Of a DNA stretch of 10,663 nt, positions 6,863-10,663 are shown in pieces. The translations under genes and the position numbers were made by a program. The notes under the pieces are model-generated. The model saw only the letters and a list, made by a program, of their open reading frames with translations, was not told where the DNA came from and did not search any database. The stretch spans positions 1-10,663 of the forward strand of contig JAJQDG010000086.1 in assembly GCA_021202305.1 (NCBI GenBank), read 5' to 3'. Every line of letters starts with the position of its first letter. Position 1 is the stretch's first letter. This DNA is from Candidatus Gastranaerophilales bacterium. GTDB taxonomy: Bacteria; Cyanobacteriota; Vampirovibrionia; Gastranaerophilales; Gastranaerophilaceae.

Positions 6863-6868
6863 GTCCTT

Positions 6869-8224
6869 ATGGTTGTTCAAAAATCTGAAAAATATACGCA
6901 GAAACTTCCGCCTCACAGTATTGAAGCAGAAGAAGCGGTTTTAGGGGCAATTTTGATTAACTCGGGTGAAACAATGAACAGAGTTGTTGAAATTTTGCGC
7001 CCGAATTCTTTTTACAGCCCGAGAAATAAATTAATATATGAAGCTATGCTGTTTATGTTCAATCAAAATAAACCTATTGATTGTTTATCTGTTGCCGAAT
7101 ATTTTAATTCTAAAAATTCACTTGATTCAATCGGCGGCAGAGAATACCTGAATGACCTTATTATAGATACCGTTTTAACTTCAAATATTGAATATTATGC
7201 TAATATTATTAAAGAAAATGCACTTAAAAGAGAGCTGATTAATGCAGGCTCCCTGATAATTGAAGAATCGTTTAAAAATCCCGAATCTTCCGTGTCGCTT
7301 GAATATGCGGAAAAAATGATATTTGAAATTGCTCAGGAAAAAACTCAGGGGCAGCTTGAAACCCTTTCGTCAATTTTACCTCAAACCGTTGAGCAGCTTG
7401 AATATAAATGCAGCAACAAAGGCACTTATACAGGTATTCCTTCCGATTATTACGACCTTGATGCGCTCACGGCAGGTTTTCAGCGTTCTGATTTGATTAT
7501 TTTAGCTGCAAGACCCTCAATGGGAAAGACTGCATTTGCCCTTAACATTGCCCAGAATGCTGCCATAAGGCACAAAATTCCGGTTGTGGTTTTTTCGCTT
7601 GAAATGTCTAAAGTGCAGCTTGTACAAAGAATTTTATGCTCGGAAGCCGAAATTGATGCCCAGCGCGTTCGTATAGGCGATATCAGTATGAATGACTGGC
7701 AAAAAATTGCAGACAAAATGGATGAATTGCATTTAAGTCCTTTATACATCGATGACAGTGCGGGATTGAGCGTTTCTGATATCAGAGCAAAATGCAGACG
7801 GTTAAAAATTCAACGTCCGGATTTAGGGCTTGTTGTAATTGATTATCTGCAATTAATTGACGATAGGAGTTCTCAGGATCGAATACAACAAATTTCAGCC
7901 ATTTCAAGAAATTTAAAGTCGCTTGCGCGCGAATTGGATGTTCCGATTATTGCTTTATCCCAGCTTTCGCGTAAAGTTGAAGAAAGAAACGATAAGCGCC
8001 CCATGCTCTCGGATTTAAGAGAATCAGGCGCAATTGAACAGGATGCAGATGTTGTAATGTTCATATACAGGGAAGAATATTACGATAAAGATAATCCGAA
8101 TTTTAAAAATAAGGCAAAAATAATAATCGCAAAACAAAGAAATGGCCCCACGGGCGAAATTGAGCTTCTCTTTCAGGGAGCTACGACAAAATTTAAAAAT
8201 CCTATTAAACGTGAATTAGAATAG
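6869..8224 (+). CDS. dnaB: Replicative DNA helicase DnaB
   Basis: Hexameric 5'-3' helicase that unwinds DNA at the replication fork and recruits primase. The 451 residues are a normal length with no intein at the P-loop or elsewhere. The N-terminal helical domain starts at LPPHSIEAEEAVLGAIL (from about residue 13) and runs to about 115; a linker helix region follows. The RecA-like motor has Walker A ARPSMGKT (214-221, Lys220), the catalytic Glu245 in FSLEMSK, Walker B ending at Asp325 in VIDYLQL, SQLSRKVEER, DLRESGAIEQDADVVMF, and the arginine-finger segment KQRNGPTG (Arg424). An in-frame TGA at 6839 with no start codon between it and 6869 fixes the ATG. No ribosome site is seen. The gene stands alone, downstream of the structured region and convergent with mutS2. 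Neither a DnaA box matching TTATCCACA nor a loader gene is visible nearby. Confidence 0.97.
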   Translation: MVVQKSEKYTQKLPPHSIEAEEAVLGAILINSGETMNRVVEILRPNSFYSPRNKLIYEAMLFMFNQNKPIDCLSVAEYFNSKNSLDSIGGREYLNDLIIDTVLTSNIEYYANIIKENALKRELINAGSLIIEESFKNPESSVSLEYAEKMIFEIAQEKTQGQLETLSSILPQTVEQLEYKCSNKGTYTGIPSDYYDLDALTAGFQRSDLIILAARPSMGKTAFALNIAQNAAIRHKIPVVVFSLEMSKVQLVQRILCSEAEIDAQRVRIGDISMNDWQKIADKMDELHLSPLYIDDSAGLSVSDIRAKCRRLKIQRPDLGLVVIDYLQLIDDRSSQDRIQQISAISRNLKSLARELDVPIIALSQLSRKVEERNDKRPMLSDLRESGAIEQDADVVMFIYREEYYDKDNPNFKNKAKIIIAKQRNGPTGEIELLFQGATTKFKNPIKRELE

Positions 8225-8254
8225 CTCATTTATTTACTGCGGGCTATTCTAATT
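8214..8254. terminator. Inverted repeat between convergent dnaB and mutS2, likely bidirectional terminator
   Basis: AATTAGAATAGC (8214-8225) and GCTATTCTAATT (8243-8254) form a perfect 12-bp stem, extendable by one wobble and one C-G pair to a 13-base loop. The last dnaB codons and its TAG stop lie inside the left arm. Neither side has a classic T-run after a GC-rich stem, though the arms end in AT-rich sequence, so termination is inferred mainly from position between converging genes. Confidence 0.55.
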
Positions 8255-8266
8255 TATTAACGGGGA

Positions 8267-10615
8267 TTATTTCACATCCACTATACATACACCTTCGCCG
8301 CCTTCGGCATCTGTTCCTGAACGAAATTTAAGAACATAGGGACTGTTTGTTAAATATTCCCGAACCGCTTTTTTTAATACACCCGTGCCATGCCCGTGGA
8401 TTATCGTAAACTGGCAAATATTACGGCGAATTGCTAAATCAAGATGATGTTCCAAACTATCAATTGCTTCATCTGCGCGCATGCCTCTTAAATCAACTTT
8501 TGGCGAAAAGGAAGCATTGTTATGAAAATCATCAAACGATACTTCAAGTTTTTTTATTCCCTTGCTTAATTTTTTATCGGTTTTAGCAAGTTTGGATTTA
8601 TGAATTTTAGATTTAATAAGTCCTATTGAAATTTCTGCCATGCCTTTAGAATCCGGCATTGAATTTAAAACTGCGGGCTGATTAATCTTTTTTACAAGAA
8701 CACACTGCCCTATTTTTATTTCATTCCAATCAACAGGCAAAAATTTACCCTCAAGGTCATCTTCATCTTTTTTAAATTCATTTCTTAATTGTTCCTCAAT
8801 TTTTGCAACCCGTGAATAAGCCCTTCTTGCAGCCTTTTCAGATTTTTCTTTATACAATTCGTCGACTACAGTTTTTATTTCCTGACGGGCTTTTTCAAAA
8901 TCTGCTCTGTATTTTTTCTTGAAATTTTCAAGGGTTTTTTTCTTTTTTTCTTTTATTTCATTTAATTTGGCATTAAATTCTTCTTCTTTTTCAGAAAGTT
9001 TTGTTTTTGTTTCTTCGGCTTGTTTGGCATCCTGCATTATTTCCTTGTGCAGGTTTTGAATTTTATTAAAAACATTTTCTTCTTTGTTTGAATTTATGTT
9101 CAAATTTTTTCGTGAAGAATCTATGATTTCTTTTTTAAGCCCGTAATTTTGTGCTATTTCAATTGCGTAAGAATTGCCCGCAAGACCTATTGTCAGTTTG
9201 TACAGGGGTTTCATAGTATTTGAGTCAAATTCCGTACAGGCATTTTTAAAATAATCATTCTCGTATTCTAAAACCTTCAGCTCGCCTAAATGAGTTGTAG
9301 AAATTGTTATCACATCTTTCTCTGCAAGAAATTCAAGAATGGCTCTTGCAAGCGCGGCGCCTTCCGCCGGGTCGGTTCCCGAGCCTAATTCATCAAAAAG
9401 AACAACATCAAAGGGTGTTGCCATATCAATTATTGCCGCAATATTTTTAATATGCGCCGAAAAAGTAGACAATGATTGAGCAATGTCTTGTTTTTCTTCT
9501 ATATCGCAAAATACATTTTTAAAAGGGTATATTTCCGCATGCAAAGCGCAGACTTCCATGCCTGATTCAGCCATTAAAACGGCAAGCCCGGCTGTTTTCA
9601 TCATTACCGTTTTACCGCCTGTATTAGAGCCTGTAATTAATAGAGATTTATATTTTTCGCCTATTTCAAAATCGTTTCTTACTAGTGTTTTAGAATTTAT
9701 AAGCAGGGGATGAGCCGCTTGAAAAAGCTTTATAACTTTCTTTTCGGTTATTAAAGGTGCTATTGAATTTGTTAAAATCGAATATTTTGCTTTTGCAAAA
9801 ATTACATCAAGTTCAACAATTGAATTATATGCAAGAATAAGCTCATTTTTAATCTTTAAAAATTCCGCCGAAAGACTGTATAAAATTCTTTCAATCTCTG
9901 CTTCAATTTCACATTCAATCTGTCTTATAGTATTGTTTATAGGAACAAGCAATTTTGGTTCAATAAAAAATGTTTGATTAGAAGATGAAACATCATGCAC
10001 AATTCCTGCCACTTTAGATTTAAAAGCCGCTTTTACCTGAAAAACCGTGCGCCCCATACGCTCTGTATAAATTGTATCTTGCAGGCAGTTTGCAAAATAG
10101 CTGTCTTTTAAGAGTAAATTTATTGACGAATGCAGGTTGTCAATTTGCGCGCCGAGGGAAGTTTTTAAACGCTTTAATTCAGAGGTGGCGTTATCTCTAA
10201 TATTGTAATTTTCATCAAAAACATTATTTATTTTTTCTTCAAGTTCTTTTGCGCTTATAAGAAGATGAAAAAAATCTTGTTTAAGCACAGAATCGTTTTT
10301 TGAAAGATAATTTTTTAATTTTCTTGACGATTCGAGTGTTTTTGCCAAATCAATAATATTTTGGACAGATAATCTTGAAGAAGTTAAAATTTTATCGGGA
10401 TTGGCTGCAAATTGAACAGGAAATGAGTTTATACCGTTTTCATTTAAGATTTTTTTTGCATCGCCTGTTAATAAAAGAGAGTGTTTAATTTCTTCTTTTT
10501 TTGAATACGGAACAATATTTAACGCCGCATTATGCCCTGCTTCAGTGTTTGTACAGGCGGAGAGCGCCGTTAAAACCCTGTCAAATTCAAGTTCAATAAG
10601 GTATTTTTTATCCAT
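8267..10615 (-). CDS. mutS2: Endonuclease MutS2 / Smr-domain ribosome rescue ATPase
   Basis: MutS2 proteins are known to restrain recombination in some bacteria and, in Bacillus, to act on collided ribosomes; they lack the mismatch-recognition domain of MutS. The 782 residues are full length. The N-terminal core and lever helices (about 1-300) lead to an ABC-type ATPase with Walker A GSNTGGKT (329-336), Walker B VVLFDELGSGTDP (Asp408, Glu409) and a following STTHLGELK segment. Residues about 505-640 are a long Lys/Glu-rich coiled coil. After a small beta region near 650-690 comes a C-terminal Smr domain (707-782) with VDLRG at 707-711 and IIHGHGTG at 732-739, the expected nuclease motifs. Walker A has Ser330 where MutS family members usually have Pro. 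The ATG at 10615 gives a standard N-terminus and lacks a ribosome site. Convergent with dnaB. Confidence 0.96.
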   Translation of the reverse strand: MDKKYLIELEFDRVLTALSACTNTEAGHNAALNIVPYSKKEEIKHSLLLTGDAKKILNENGINSFPVQFAANPDKILTSSRLSVQNIIDLAKTLESSRKLKNYLSKNDSVLKQDFFHLLISAKELEEKINNVFDENYNIRDNATSELKRLKTSLGAQIDNLHSSINLLLKDSYFANCLQDTIYTERMGRTVFQVKAAFKSKVAGIVHDVSSSNQTFFIEPKLLVPINNTIRQIECEIEAEIERILYSLSAEFLKIKNELILAYNSIVELDVIFAKAKYSILTNSIAPLITEKKVIKLFQAAHPLLINSKTLVRNDFEIGEKYKSLLITGSNTGGKTVMMKTAGLAVLMAESGMEVCALHAEIYPFKNVFCDIEEKQDIAQSLSTFSAHIKNIAAIIDMATPFDVVLFDELGSGTDPAEGAALARAILEFLAEKDVITISTTHLGELKVLEYENDYFKNACTEFDSNTMKPLYKLTIGLAGNSYAIEIAQNYGLKKEIIDSSRKNLNINSNKEENVFNKIQNLHKEIMQDAKQAEETKTKLSEKEEEFNAKLNEIKEKKKKTLENFKKKYRADFEKARQEIKTVVDELYKEKSEKAARRAYSRVAKIEEQLRNEFKKDEDDLEGKFLPVDWNEIKIGQCVLVKKINQPAVLNSMPDSKGMAEISIGLIKSKIHKSKLAKTDKKLSKGIKKLEVSFDDFHNNASFSPKVDLRGMRADEAIDSLEHHLDLAIRRNICQFTIIHGHGTGVLKKAVREYLTNSPYVLKFRSGTDAEGGEGVCIVDVK

Positions 10616-10622
10616 AACTTTT

Positions 10623-10631
10623 ATTTTATCA
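10623..10631 (-). promoter_or_regulatory. Candidate extended -10 promoter of mutS2, possibly leaderless
   Basis: On the minus strand TGATAAAAT (10631-10623) is a TGn-extended -10 box ending seven bases before the mutS2 ATG, which would place the transcript start at the start codon. No Shine-Dalgarno is visible and no good -35 lies in the 40 bases of upstream DNA available. Confidence 0.4.
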
Positions 10632-10663
10632 AAAAGTTTTAAAATTTTGGAACATTCAGATAT

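Larger units (their letters stand above)
6365..6868. other. 504-bp gene-free region between manC and dnaB
   Basis: From left to right it holds the manC ribosome site and -10 box, the minus-strand terminator, the 38-codon orphan frame, a very AT-rich stretch (6440-6590) with no feature beyond a small ATACT/AGTAT palindrome at about 6543-6554, the GC-rich foldable island (about 6600-6803), and the dnaB promoter candidate. A 72-codon minus-strand frame at 6588-6806 coincides with the island but does not look like protein. Confidence 0.7.

Noticed and set aside
6600..6868. Possible replication origin next to dnaB
   Set aside because: No TTATCCACA-type DnaA boxes are seen and dnaA, dnaN or parAB are not in the window; dnaB position alone is not evidence.
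10..10615. Search for a defence, mobile or secondary-metabolite system
   Set aside because: All complete genes are single-copy housekeeping types plus one GHL10 protein; there are no transposase, integrase, toxin-antitoxin, reverse transcriptase or CRISPR signatures.

Overview
The window reads as AT-rich bacterial chromosome carrying seven well-separated genes. Six are conserved housekeeping genes and one is a secreted protein of unclear role. No phage, transposase, CRISPR or defence genes are visible. The best lineage clue is YidC: instead of the proteobacterial arrangement it has about 130 extra residues between its second and third core membrane segments, a layout I associate with cyanobacterial YidC/Alb3. 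With the low GC and the lack of photosynthesis genes, I infer a non-photosynthetic relative of cyanobacteria (Melainabacteria/Gastranaerophilales-like). This rests on recall, not on a search.

Layout from left to right: (1) 10-1764 (+), a signal-peptide protein with a family-10-like glycosyl hydrolase (GHL10) domain. (2) 3467-1919 (-), a tight two-gene operon, yidC (membrane insertase) then ribH (lumazine synthase), separated by one base. (3) 3538-4866 (+), mnmE (tRNA wobble-uridine modification GTPase), divergent from yidC across a 70-bp gap with overlapping promoter candidates. (4) 6364-4967 (-), manC, a bifunctional GDP-mannose pyrophosphorylase/phosphomannose isomerase. (5) 6365-6868, a 504-bp gene-free stretch holding a strong minus-strand terminator, a short orphan reading frame and a GC-rich, highly foldable island. 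(6) 6869-8224 (+), dnaB, the replicative helicase. (7) 10615-8267 (-), mutS2, convergent with dnaB across a 42-bp gap with a large inverted repeat.

The genes do not form one pathway. They cover membrane protein insertion, riboflavin synthesis, tRNA modification, sugar-nucleotide supply, replication and ribosome or recombination quality control. Strand switches at almost every gene, so most are probably transcribed alone; yidC-ribH is the exception.

The least explained part is 6600-6803. It is about 53% GC over 6601-6780, against about 18% in the 60 bases at 6481-6540, and it folds into a 38-nt hairpin followed by a 118-nt rod of about 44 base pairs. It lacks the sequence cores of tmRNA, RNase P RNA and SRP RNA that I could check by eye. 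It is the best candidate here for something undescribed.
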